Assembly (NCBI GenBank): GCA_011524425.1
Contig: WTKI01000362.1
Span: forward strand, 1-10,501
Source of the DNA: Altererythrobacter sp.
GTDB taxonomy: Bacteria; Pseudomonadota; Alphaproteobacteria; Sphingomonadales; Sphingomonadaceae
Length of the DNA stretch: 10,501 nt
Direction of reading: 5' to 3'
In this document: piece by piece, positions 1-6,829 of the stretch
How the letters are laid out: each line of letters starts with the position of its first letter
Numbering within the stretch: position 1 is the stretch's first letter
Notes under the pieces: model-generated
What the model was told of the DNA's origin: nothing
The model's database searches: none
What the model saw: only the letters and a program-made list of their open reading frames with translations
Position numbers and translations under genes: made by a program

Positions 1-541
1 GGCGCGGCAACAAACCTTCGACAATATGAGAGCCATCAAAAGGCGGGATTGGCAGCAAGTTGAAGATGCCTAGAAAGACATTGATCAACATGAAATAAAA
101 CAGGCCGGTCATAGCAAGATTGACCTCCCCATCGCTGCCGATGATGGAAAACGCTGTCCCTTCCTCCCCAAATCCCCAGACAGGCGGAGCGATCAGCCCA
201 AAGGCGGCTGCTCCAACGGCAGCGAGAAGAAAATTCGATCCCGGCCCTGCCGCTGCAACTGCCATCATTCCAAAGCGCGGGTTGTCGAGCCGATGCGCGT
301 TAACTGGAACTGGCTTCGCCCAGCCGAAAATCGGACCGCCCACTATCGCAAGGAAGCCCGGCACAAGAAGGGTCCCAACCGGATCAACATGCCGGATAGG
401 GTTCAGGCTAAGGCGATTGCGCTCCTTCGCGGTTGGATCACCAAGACAATTTGCTGCCCATCCGTGCGCAACCTCGTGAAAAACGATGGCAATGATCAGC
501 GCCGGAACCAGCACCAGAATAAGGAGAAGAGTATCAGACAT
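1..541 (-). CDS. Site-2-protease-like zinc metallopeptidase (M50 family), C-terminus cut by window edge
   Basis: Membrane-embedded zinc metalloprotease of the M50/site-2 protease group, which cleaves substrates within the lipid bilayer; the substrate here is unknown. I translated 180 codons from the ATG at 541 to the left edge. A hydrophobic segment at about residues 4-24 runs into the zinc-binding motif HEVAH (His22, Glu23, His26). Further hydrophobic stretches lie at about 57-72, 92-118 and 142-165. The second active-site motif, NLLPIPPFDG (161-170, Asp169 the expected third zinc ligand), is present, so both catalytic halves are intact. No PDZ domain is visible, which points to the short M50 subgroup rather than RseP. 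The gene lies 42 bases after the acetyltransferase stop on the same strand and is probably cotranscribed with it. There is no clear Shine-Dalgarno sequence before the ATG, but it is the first ATG after an in-frame stop. The family call is firm; physiological role and true end are not visible. Confidence 0.9.
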   Translation of the reverse strand, partial: MSDTLLLILVLVPALIIAIVFHEVAHGWAANCLGDPTAKERNRLSLNPIRHVDPVGTLLVPGFLAIVGGPIFGWAKPVPVNAHRLDNPRFGMMAVAAAGPGSNFLLAAVGAAAFGLIAPPVWGFGEEGTAFSIIGSDGEVNLAMTGLFYFMLINVFLGIFNLLPIPPFDGSHIVEGLLPR

Positions 542-583
542 GAGGGACAGATAGAGTGCGCAACCGATTTGCGCTAGCGCCGC

Positions 584-1135
584 TTATCCCTTCCACTCAT
601 CCCTCAGCATGCCAAACACTGCTGTATCCCGCCGATAACCTGTCCAAGTGACACGGTTTTGCCGCAACACACCTTCTTTCTTCGCGCCAAGCTTCAGAAC
701 TGCGGCCTGCGAGCGCTTGTTGCGCGTATCGACCCGCCATTCAATCTTCGTAAAGCCGCAGGAAAATGCATGTTCGATCATCAGCTTTTTCTTGGTCCGG
801 TTGAAATCTGAACCGCGCACAGCAGGTGCGATATAGGTCCCGCCAATCTCGACCACGCCAAAGGGATCAGGGTTTATGAAATTGCTCATGCCAACAACCT
901 TGCCTTCGCGCGTATCAATCACAGCAAAGCGCACCCAATTATCGAGCTGGTGAAAACGCTCCATCGCCTTATCGAAATCGTCACCCAACATATTCACCGG
1001 GTAAATATCCCAAATCTCCTGGTCCTCAGCGCACGCAGCGCGCAGCGGCTCCAAATGCCGCTCTGCCAACAGCTCAAGCCGCACGGGGTCGAGCTGCAAA
1101 GTCTGACTAAGGGCCGCGGTATCGGGGCTATCCAT
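584..1135 (-). CDS. GNAT-family N-acetyltransferase, RimJ/RimL type
   Basis: Predicted acetyl-CoA-dependent N-acetyltransferase of 183 residues; the acceptor substrate (protein N-terminus, antibiotic or small amine) cannot be told from sequence. The RimJ/RimL-like signature is clear: a beta strand ending in EIGGTYI (96-102), an acetyl-CoA-binding loop and helix starting at about RGSDFNRTKKKL (107-118), then RNKRSQAAVLKLGAKKEGVLR-like sequence at about 138-158, where Asn and Ser in N-x-R-S contact CoA in relatives. I prefer the ATG at 1135 because the protein then begins directly with the family-like N-terminus. The same frame stays open to 1237, but those 34 extra residues are arginine-rich and lie entirely inside tdk. 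The start overlaps the tdk stop by 8 bases (AATGGATAG), suggesting coupled translation. The stop is 42 bases before the M50 peptidase gene. It should act in the cytoplasm. The family is confident, the substrate unknown. Confidence 0.88.
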   Translation of the reverse strand: MDSPDTAALSQTLQLDPVRLELLAERHLEPLRAACAEDQEIWDIYPVNMLGDDFDKAMERFHQLDNWVRFAVIDTREGKVVGMSNFINPDPFGVVEIGGTYIAPAVRGSDFNRTKKKLMIEHAFSCGFTKIEWRVDTRNKRSQAAVLKLGAKKEGVLRQNRVTWTGYRRDTAVFGMLRDEWKG

Positions 1136-1706
1136 TGAGTGCTTCTGAGAAATGCTTGCGGCAAAGAGCGACATAGCGATCGTTTCCACCAATCTCCGTC
1201 TGCGCGCCTTGTTTGACGGCCTTGCCGCTTTCATCAACTCGTAGGTTCATCGTCGCCTTGCGGCCGCAATGGCACACGGCCTTGAGCTCAACCAAAGCAT
1301 CCGCAATTCCAAGCAATGCGGCAGAGCCGGGAAATAGCTCGCCTTGGAAATCGGTACGAAGCCCATAGCAAAGGACGGGTATCGCAGCTTCGTCCGCCAG
1401 CCGCGCAAGCTGCCATACCTGCTCTTTGGTCAGGAACTGCGCCTCATCCACCAAGACGCAATTCAGCGGCTCGACCTTGTGTGACGCCATGACGTCCGCC
1501 CACATGTCCGTATCCGGCGCAAAGCGATGCGCATCGGCGCCAAGACCGATGCGGCTTTCAATCGCTTTGTCCTCGCTGCGATCATCCAGCTGCGCGGTCC
1601 ACAGCATCGTCGTCATCCCGCGCTCACGGTAATTGAAGTCCGCTTGCAGCAGCGTGGTTGATTTGCCGGCATTCATGCTGGCGAAGTAAAAATAGAGCTT
1701 AGCCAT
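1128..1706 (-). CDS. tdk: Thymidine kinase
   Basis: ATP-dependent phosphorylation of thymidine to dTMP in the pyrimidine salvage pathway, in the cytoplasm; type II (bacterial/TK1-like) thymidine kinase, usually a tetramer. The 192-residue protein aligns by eye with E. coli Tdk almost without gaps. The P-loop is MNAGKST (11-17). The Walker-B-like DEAQF (87-91) carries the catalytic Glu88. The lasso region contains YGLRTDF (114-120) with ELFPGS following. A structural zinc site is formed by Cys145 and Cys147 (CHCG) and Cys182 and His185 (CRKH), all four present. The substrate loop GGNDRYVALC is also conserved. The ATG at 1706 gives the expected MAKLYFYFASMNAGKS start, although no strong ribosome-binding site precedes it. 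It is the first gene of a likely tdk-acetyltransferase-M50 peptidase transcript and diverges from the AbgT-family gene. It looks fully functional. Confidence 0.97.
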   Translation of the reverse strand: MAKLYFYFASMNAGKSTTLLQADFNYRERGMTTMLWTAQLDDRSEDKAIESRIGLGADAHRFAPDTDMWADVMASHKVEPLNCVLVDEAQFLTKEQVWQLARLADEAAIPVLCYGLRTDFQGELFPGSAALLGIADALVELKAVCHCGRKATMNLRVDESGKAVKQGAQTEIGGNDRYVALCRKHFSEALNG

Positions 1707-1829
1707 GGATGTGATCTTATGGAGCTGTGCGCATCGATGCCAGCGAACTTATCGATCCTTGCACAGTCAAGCCATGCAGTGCTAGCCATAGTCCTTCGAG
1801 GGATAATCAAGGATAACAGGGTTTAGCAG
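1707..1829. promoter_or_regulatory. Divergent intergenic region between tdk and the AbgT-family gene
   Basis: These 123 bases must hold the promoters for both flanking divergent genes. A 14-base inverted repeat, CTTG-CACAGT-CAAG, lies at 1758-1771 and contains a -35-like TTGCAC reading right and a -35-like TTGACT reading left. No good -10 element sits at the usual spacing on either strand, so promoter positions are uncertain. A perfect 10-base palindrome, GCATCGATGC, is at 1731-1740, and its ATCGAT core recurs at 1751-1756. Either could be an operator, but short palindromes also arise by chance. Confidence 0.35.
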
Positions 1830-3461
1830 ATGGCAGAGGCAACAGCGGCCGGTCAGACCGGCATTCTGGGATGGGTAGAGCGTACCGGCAACAAATTGCC
1901 CGATCCGGTTTTCATCTTCTTCTATCTGATCATCGCATTGGTCCTGATTTCCGTGGTCTGTGCGATGCTGGGTGTTTCCGCCTTTCATCCAACCACCATT
2001 GACGAAACAACCGGAGGCGCATTGCGGATTGAAGCGGTGAGCCTGCTATCGCCGGACAATATTCAAAGGCTTTGGGTAGAAATGCCGAAGACCTTCACCC
2101 ATTTCCACCCGCTGGGCTATGTTCTTGTTGTGATGCTGGGTGCAGGCGTGGCTGAACGATCCGGCTTCTTTGCCGCTGGTATGGAAAAAGCAGTCAAAGG
2201 AGCACCAAACGCTTTGCTGACCCCCGCAGTCGCTCTGGTCGCAATGCTTGGCAACCATGCGGCAGACGCCGGTTATGTGGTGCTTATCCCGCTTGCAGGA
2301 ATTCTGTTTGCTGCAGCGGGACGACACCCTCTCGCTGGGATTGCAGCAGCTTTTGCAGGCGTATCTGGCGGCTTTTCTGCTAATATTTCCCCAGGCCAGC
2401 TCGACGCTTTGCTGTTCGGCATTACTGAAGAAGCTGTCGCTGCCAGCGCGCTCGACCCGTCTTGGACTGCCAACATTGCAGGCAATTGGTATTTTATTAC
2501 CGCCATGACCGTCCTGTATTTGCCGATCATTTGGTATGTAACTGATAAAGTGATTGAGCCGCGTCTGGGAGCGTGGACAGGAGGTGCTTATGCTGGTGCC
2601 GATACGGATGGCACCGGTCAGGAAACCCACGCACTCGACGATGGACTCGCATCAAAAGGGCTACGCGCAGCGGGCATCGCTGCTCTTTTCGTCGTTGCAC
2701 TCTGGCTCGCAATGGTGTTCGCGCCGGGCACACCGTTAGTAAACGAAGCAGCGTGCTTGGCTGAAGACGGAACCGCGATCGCAGATTGCTCCATCCATTC
2801 AGAACTGCGCCCGCTGTACCAGTCGCTGGTGGCAGCGTTCTTCTTGCTCTTTCTGCTGACCGGCTGGGCTTATGGACGGGCAACGGGTGCGATTAAGACG
2901 CACAAGGACCTTGTGAACATGATGGCCGAAAGCATGAAAGATATGGGCTATTACTTGGTCCTTGCCTTTGCCGCAGCACACTTTGTCGCGATGTTTGGTT
3001 GGTCCAACCTTGGCTTGATCTCAGCGGTCCATGGCGCAGCCGGCATTCAAGCGACGGGATTACCTTTGCCGATCGTGCTCGGCCTGATGGTCATCTTTGC
3101 CGGTATCCTGAACCTATTCGTTGGCTCGGCGAGTGCGAAATGGGCTCTGCTTGCGCCGATCCTTGTCCCTATGCTCATGCTGCTAGGGATCAGCCCGGAA
3201 GGCGCCACTGCGGCATACCGGGTGGGCGATAGCGCAACCAACATCATCACGCCATTGATGGTCTACTTCCCGCTGATCCTCGTCTTTGCGCAGCGCTGGG
3301 ACAAGAATTTCGGCCTTGGCAGCCTCACCGCGATGATGATCCCTTATTCGATCTGGTTGCTAATTTCAGGCGTTATTCTGATTGTCGCATGGATTTACCT
3401 AGGCATTCCGCTGGGACCAGATGCTCCGGTGGCTTACTCGTTGCCGGGCACGGGAGGCTAA
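1830..3461 (+). CDS. AbgT/MtrF-family transporter
   Basis: Inner-membrane transporter of the AbgT family, 543 residues, slightly longer than E. coli AbgT and gonococcal MtrF. E. coli AbgT takes up p-aminobenzoyl-glutamate, whereas MtrF and YdaH are reported to export sulfonamides and other folate-pathway antimetabolites, so direction and substrate cannot be settled from sequence. Visible features are several hydrophobic helices (about 27-49, 95-110, 125-165, 219-238, 280-297, 332-347, 373-400, 412-431, 440-455, 469-485, 503-523) and the family hallmark GSASAKWALLAP (432-443) followed by AYRVGDSATNIITPL (462-476). Ser435, Trp438, Arg464, Asp467 and Pro475 match, from memory of the MtrF structure, its functionally important residues with an 18-residue offset. 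A hydrophilic loop at about 300-325 has two cysteines (309 and 320) that could form a disulfide if periplasmic. AGGG at 1818-1821 is a plausible ribosome-binding site. It stands alone on the plus strand and ends 3 bases from the convergent rbfA stop. Confidence 0.93.
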   Translation: MAEATAAGQTGILGWVERTGNKLPDPVFIFFYLIIALVLISVVCAMLGVSAFHPTTIDETTGGALRIEAVSLLSPDNIQRLWVEMPKTFTHFHPLGYVLVVMLGAGVAERSGFFAAGMEKAVKGAPNALLTPAVALVAMLGNHAADAGYVVLIPLAGILFAAAGRHPLAGIAAAFAGVSGGFSANISPGQLDALLFGITEEAVAASALDPSWTANIAGNWYFITAMTVLYLPIIWYVTDKVIEPRLGAWTGGAYAGADTDGTGQETHALDDGLASKGLRAAGIAALFVVALWLAMVFAPGTPLVNEAACLAEDGTAIADCSIHSELRPLYQSLVAAFFLLFLLTGWAYGRATGAIKTHKDLVNMMAESMKDMGYYLVLAFAAAHFVAMFGWSNLGLISAVHGAAGIQATGLPLPIVLGLMVIFAGILNLFVGSASAKWALLAPILVPMLMLLGISPEGATAAYRVGDSATNIITPLMVYFPLILVFAQRWDKNFGLGSLTAMMIPYSIWLLISGVILIVAWIYLGIPLGPDAPVAYSLPGTGG

Positions 3462-3476
3462 GACTTAGCTGCCGGC
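3443..3476. repeat. Nested inverted repeat across the convergent stop codons
   Basis: An inner perfect inverted repeat, GCTAA-GAC-TTAGC (3457-3469), has the two convergent stop codons (TAA on each strand) inside its arms. An outer pair, GCCGG at 3443-3447 and CCGGC at 3472-3476, can extend it, with a 9-base bulge on the left and a 2-base bulge on the right. There is no T-run on either side, so it is not a standard rho-independent terminator. It could still give a modest bidirectional hairpin or 3'-end-stabilising fold for the two abutting transcripts. The symmetry of the inner part follows partly from two TAA codons facing each other. Confidence 0.35.
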
Positions 3477-3878
3477 TTCCACATCGTCGCTCAAGTCTCT
3501 TGCGACCTTGGGATCCCGCAAAAGCTTCTCGATCCGGTCTGCTTCCTCGAAGCTTTCATCGGAACGGAATTTGAGCTTAGGCGCGAATTTGAGGCCTAAA
3601 CGCTTGGCAACTTCGCGCTGCAAGTAAGCGGTGTTTTGGCGAAGCGCTTTTACCACTGCGTCTTCCTCTGCGCCCAGCAGCGGCTTCACATAGGCGGTCG
3701 CATTGCGCAAATCAGGCGACATGCGGACCTCCGTCACCGCGATATTGGCCGCGCTGACAATATCGTCATGCACTTCCTGCCGCGCGAGCAGTTCGGACAG
3801 GATATGCCGCACCCGCTCACCCACTTTGAGGACGCGGACCGACTGCTGTTCAGCGGTAAAATCTTGTCTGCGAGCCAT
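3465..3878 (-). CDS. rbfA: 30S ribosome-binding factor RbfA
   Basis: Cytoplasmic assembly factor that binds the 30S subunit near the 5' end of 16S rRNA and helps its late maturation and cold adaptation. The 137-residue protein has the single type-II KH fold of the family. After a basic N-terminus it shows [17 protein letters not shown] (15-31), then the core strand [17 protein letters not shown] (48-64), [18 protein letters not shown] (85-102) and the closing [17 protein letters not shown] (104-120). The length is normal. The start is well supported: ATG at 3878 overlaps the upstream thioesterase stop as TGATG, with AGGAG about 8 bases before it. It is the last gene of the rimP-nusA-infB operon here. 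The usual next gene, truB, is absent and the next gene is convergent. Nothing looks damaged. Confidence 0.96.
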   Translation of the reverse strand: MARRQDFTAEQQSVRVLKVGERVRHILSELLARQEVHDDIVSAANIAVTEVRMSPDLRNATAYVKPLLGAEEDAVVKALRQNTAYLQREVAKRLGLKFAPKLKFRSDESFEEADRIEKLLRDPKVARDLSDDVEAGS

Positions 3879-4315
3879 CAGCCGATCTCCTGAGGAGGAG
3901 GGACCGGACGGGCGGTGGGAATGGCAGTGGAAGTCGAGCGCGCGAGCACCTGTCCTTCTTCGCTGAGCAATTCCCCTTCCAGAAAGATCACACGCCGACC
4001 GCCCCTGACGACGCGCCCTTTGCCAATGATGGTTGACCCTTCTGTCAGAAGACCAAGCAACTGCATCGAAATTTCGAGGTTGAGCGGTGCTTGCTCGCCA
4101 CCTGTTGCAGAGACGTAAGCGTATCCCATCACATCATCGAGATAACCGGCAACCAGCCCGCCTTGCACACCGCCGCGCCACGTGCACATCTCCGGCTTCA
4201 CTGTGAAGCGCATGGTAGCTGTGGACGTTTCCTCGTCAAAGCCTAGCAGCTCAGAGCCCAAAAGTGCCGTGTGCGGGGAGCCGTCTTCGCCTGTCCAGTC
4301 TCCGGACTTGATCAC
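3878..4315 (-). CDS. PaaI-type hotdog-fold thioesterase
   Basis: Predicted acyl-CoA thioesterase with a single hotdog domain, 145 residues, acting in the cytoplasm; the acyl substrate is unknown. The PaaI/YbgC-like signature spans about residues 44-66: RGGVQGG (47-53) then [13 protein letters not shown] (54-66), with Asp60/Asp61 at the position of the catalytic acid. The position often occupied by His in the HGG motif is Gln51 here. A QGG version occurs in some PaaI-family proteins, so this is probably a subfamily trait and not loss of activity. Later strands [10 protein letters not shown] (79-88) and [19 protein letters not shown] (98-116) complete the fold. The start codon is GTG, overlapping the infB stop as GTGA, and the gene ends overlapping rbfA as TGATG, so it appears translationally coupled on both sides. 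There is no obvious functional link to ribosome maturation. The fold is confident, the role unknown. Confidence 0.88.
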   Translation of the reverse strand: MIKSGDWTGEDGSPHTALLGSELLGFDEETSTATMRFTVKPEMCTWRGGVQGGLVAGYLDDVMGYAYVSATGGEQAPLNLEISMQLLGLLTEGSTIIGKGRVVRGGRRVIFLEGELLSEEGQVLARSTSTAIPTARPVPPPQEIG

Positions 4316-6813
4316 AATGTCCGCTCACGCTCCTCGACTTCGAAGACTTCAAGATTGTCGCCAGCCTTGATGTCATTCGTGTCTTCAAGAACCACACCGC
4401 ATTCGAGGCCTGCGCGCACTTCGTCGACATCGTCCTTGAAGCGTCGCAGCGATGCAATGGTGGTCGCTGAAACAATAACATCTTCGCGAGTGAGACGTGC
4501 GTGGAGACCTTTGCGGATAACGCCGTCCAGAACCAGCAGGCCAGCTGCTTTGTCTTTCTTGCCTGCAGGGAAGACCTGCTTGACCTCTGCACGGCCAACG
4601 ACATTCTCGATCCGCTCCGGACCAAGCTCGCCAGCCATTTCCTTCGCGACTTCTTCAGTCAGGTGATAGATGACGTCGTAATACATCATCCGCACATCGT
4701 CTTTCTTCACCAGCTCGCGCGCTTTCGCGTTCGGGCGGACATTAAAGCCGATGATTGGAGCGGACGATGCGGAAGCAAGCGTCACATCGCTTTCCGTAAT
4801 CGCACCGACACCTGCGTGCAGAACGCGGACCTTGATCTCGTCATTGGAAAGGTTGTGCAAGGCATTGACGATGGCTTCAACTGAACCCTGTACGTCTGCT
4901 TTGACTACAACCGGCCATTCAATAACATTGGCCGCCAGATTGTTGAACATCGTATCGAAACTGGTCGGAGCGAGCGCTGTGCGTTTCTCCGTCGCTTTTT
5001 CCTGACGATATTCAGCCACTTCGCGCGCACGCTGTTCGTTCTCGACAACGGTCAGCTTATCCCCGGCACCTGGCACACCGCCAAGGCCCAGAACCTCAAC
5101 CGGCATCGATGGGCCGGCTTCCTTGATCTGCTTGCCTTGATCGTTGACGATTGCGCGAACGCGGCCGCTCTCTGTGCCAACAACGAAGGTGTCGCCGCGC
5201 TTCAGCGTCCCGCGATTGACCAGAACCGTTGCAACCGGACCACGTCCCTTGTCGAGCTGAGCTTCAATCACTGTCGCTTCTGCATCGCGGTCAGGGCGTG
5301 CTTTCAGCTCAAGCAATTCCGCTTGCAGCTCGATTTTCTCCAGAAGCTCGTCCAGGCCTGTCTTCTTCAGTGCAGAGATTTCGACATCTTGCACTTCACC
5401 CGACATGCTTTCCACAATCACTTCGTGTTCCAGCAGCCTGGAACGGATGTTGTTAGGATCAGCTTCCGGCTTATCGCATTTGTTTATCGCTACAATCATC
5501 GGAACGCCAGCTGCTTTCGTATGGCTGATCGCTTCGATAGTTTGCGGCATGACGCCATCATCAGCAGCGACGACCAACACAACGATATCTGTCACGTTCG
5601 CGCCGCGCGCGCGCATTTCAGAGAATGCCGCGTGCCCCGGCGTATCGAGGAATGTGACTTTGCCGCCGCTCTTCGTCTTCACCTGATAGCTGCCGATATG
5701 TTGTGTGATACCGCCGGCTTCACCTTTGACGACGTTTGCGCCGCGCAAAGCATCAAGCAGTGAGGTCTTGCCGTGATCGACATGCCCCATGATTGTAACC
5801 ACAGGAGGGCGAGGCTTTAGCGTCTCTTCCGGATCGACATCTTCGTCGGTCGAAATATCGACATCGGCTTCAGAGACCTTCTCGATGTTATGGCCGAATT
5901 GCTCGACAAGCAGTTCCGCAGTCTCTTGGTCGATGGTCTGGTTGACAGTGACCATCATATCGAGATTGAACAGCTCTTTGACGAGGTCAGCGCCTTTTTC
6001 ACCCATGCGTTTGGCAAGCTCACCAACCGTGATCGCCTCGGGCACAATAACGTCGCGCACCTGCTTCTCACGCGGCTTGGCTGGACCGCCTTGGGCACGA
6101 CGCTCTTTCTCGCGTGCACGCTTCAGCGCAGCAAGAGACCGCGCTCTACGCCCTTCGTCTTCGTTAAGCGCTTTGGAAACCGTGAGTTTTCCGGAACGGC
6201 GTTTGTCCGGCCGTTCGCTCGTGCGCGACTTCTTCTCTTCTTTCTTTTTCTCCGGCCGCTTGGGTTCAGGCCGCGCAACAGGTGTGAATTTGCGTCCGGA
6301 TGCCGGCTTTGCCTTTTCTTCAACCGGTTCGCCGGCTGGAACGTCAGCTTCTGCCTTAGCTGCGGCAGCGGCTTCTTCAGCGGCACGTTTTTCCGCTTCC
6401 TCTTCCGCCTTGCGATTTTCTTCCGCGCGCTTTTTCTCGTCAGCTTTAGCTTTCTTGGCGTTCTGCTCTTCACGCTTGCGCGCTTCTTCAGCCAGCTTCA
6501 GCCGTTCTTCTTCAGCTTCGCGTTGGAGCCGCGCGACACGCTCTTGTGGTGTCTCAGCAGGTGCAGCGGCCTTTTTGGGCGCCGCCTTTTTAGGCGCAGC
6601 TGCCGGTTTAGGCTCTGCCTTTGCTTCAGGAGCCGGCGGCGCAGGAGGGGGCGCAGGCGGAGTCTCGCCAGGCTTTGTGAGCTTGCGGCGGCGCTTGACC
6701 TCAACCGCAACCTTATTGGTCCGGCCATGGCTAAAGGTCTGCTTGACCTCTCCAGGCTGGGCACCCTTAAGACTTAGCGGTTTACGGGCCGGTTTTTTCT
6801 CTTCGTCGCTCAT
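4312..6813 (-). CDS. infB: Translation initiation factor IF-2
   Basis: GTPase that brings formyl-Met-tRNA to the 30S initiation complex and promotes 50S joining. The protein has 833 residues, a normal length for alphaproteobacteria. Residues 1-45 form the short basic IF2-associated N-terminal motif. About 50-245 is a low-complexity Ala/Pro/Lys/Glu-rich, probably helical or coiled-coil region. The conserved IF2_N domain (about 250-315) follows. The G domain has G1 GHVDHGKT (343-350), G2 GGIT (367-370), G3 DTPGH (390-394), G4 NKCD (444-447) and G5 SALK (480-483), all intact. Domain II and the C1 region ([12 protein letters not shown], 637-648) follow. The C2 fMet-tRNA-binding domain closes the protein with [16 protein letters not shown] (804-819). 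The ATG at 6813 lies 16 bases after the ylxR stop, with AAGGA slightly far upstream. The TGA stop overlaps the thioesterase GTG. Confidence 0.98.
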   Translation of the reverse strand: MSDEEKKPARKPLSLKGAQPGEVKQTFSHGRTNKVAVEVKRRRKLTKPGETPPAPPPAPPAPEAKAEPKPAAAPKKAAPKKAAAPAETPQERVARLQREAEEERLKLAEEARKREEQNAKKAKADEKKRAEENRKAEEEAEKRAAEEAAAAAKAEADVPAGEPVEEKAKPASGRKFTPVARPEPKRPEKKKEEKKSRTSERPDKRRSGKLTVSKALNEDEGRRARSLAALKRAREKERRAQGGPAKPREKQVRDVIVPEAITVGELAKRMGEKGADLVKELFNLDMMVTVNQTIDQETAELLVEQFGHNIEKVSEADVDISTDEDVDPEETLKPRPPVVTIMGHVDHGKTSLLDALRGANVVKGEAGGITQHIGSYQVKTKSGGKVTFLDTPGHAAFSEMRARGANVTDIVVLVVAADDGVMPQTIEAISHTKAAGVPMIVAINKCDKPEADPNNIRSRLLEHEVIVESMSGEVQDVEISALKKTGLDELLEKIELQAELLELKARPDRDAEATVIEAQLDKGRGPVATVLVNRGTLKRGDTFVVGTESGRVRAIVNDQGKQIKEAGPSMPVEVLGLGGVPGAGDKLTVVENEQRAREVAEYRQEKATEKRTALAPTSFDTMFNNLAANVIEWPVVVKADVQGSVEAIVNALHNLSNDEIKVRVLHAGVGAITESDVTLASASSAPIIGFNVRPNAKARELVKKDDVRMMYYDVIYHLTEEVAKEMAGELGPERIENVVGRAEVKQVFPAGKKDKAAGLLVLDGVIRKGLHARLTREDVIVSATTIASLRRFKDDVDEVRAGLECGVVLEDTNDIKAGDNLEVFEVEERERTL
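6569..6598 (-). repeat. infB: 15-base tandem duplication inside infB linker
   Basis: Two adjacent 15-base units on the plus strand, GCCTTTTTGGGCGCC (6569-6583) and GCCTTTTTAGGCGCA (6584-6598), differ at two positions. They encode the [14 protein letters not shown] repeat of the IF-2 low-complexity region, about residues 73-82. Being a multiple of three, copy-number change would keep the frame, so this is a likely site of length variation between strains. Confidence 0.75.
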
Positions 6814-6829
6814 CTAGCTCGCTATTCCT

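Noticed and set aside
120..577. Plus-strand open frames at the left edge
   Set aside because: The minus strand here encodes a clear M50 peptidase with HEVAH and PPFDG motifs, so these frames are antisense shadows.
1136..1237. N-terminal extension of the acetyltransferase to the start at 1237
   Set aside because: The extra residues are arginine-rich, lie inside tdk and do not fit the GNAT family; ATG 1135 is the better start.
2046..2630. Minus-strand open frame of 194 codons opposite the AbgT-family gene
   Set aside because: The plus-strand transporter reading is continuous and conserved; this is a shadow frame with no family features.
5137..5763. Plus-strand open frame of 208 codons antisense to the infB G domain
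   Set aside because: It lies wholly opposite conserved IF-2 sequence and has no recognisable family motif.
5789..6817. Long plus-strand open frame (342 codons) antisense to the infB 5' half, plus a second overlapping one at 5890-6777
   Set aside because: Both are shadows of the low-complexity Ala/Lys/Glu region of IF-2. The products are Ser/Ala/Phe/Arg-rich with no recognisable domain, and infB on the other strand is certain.
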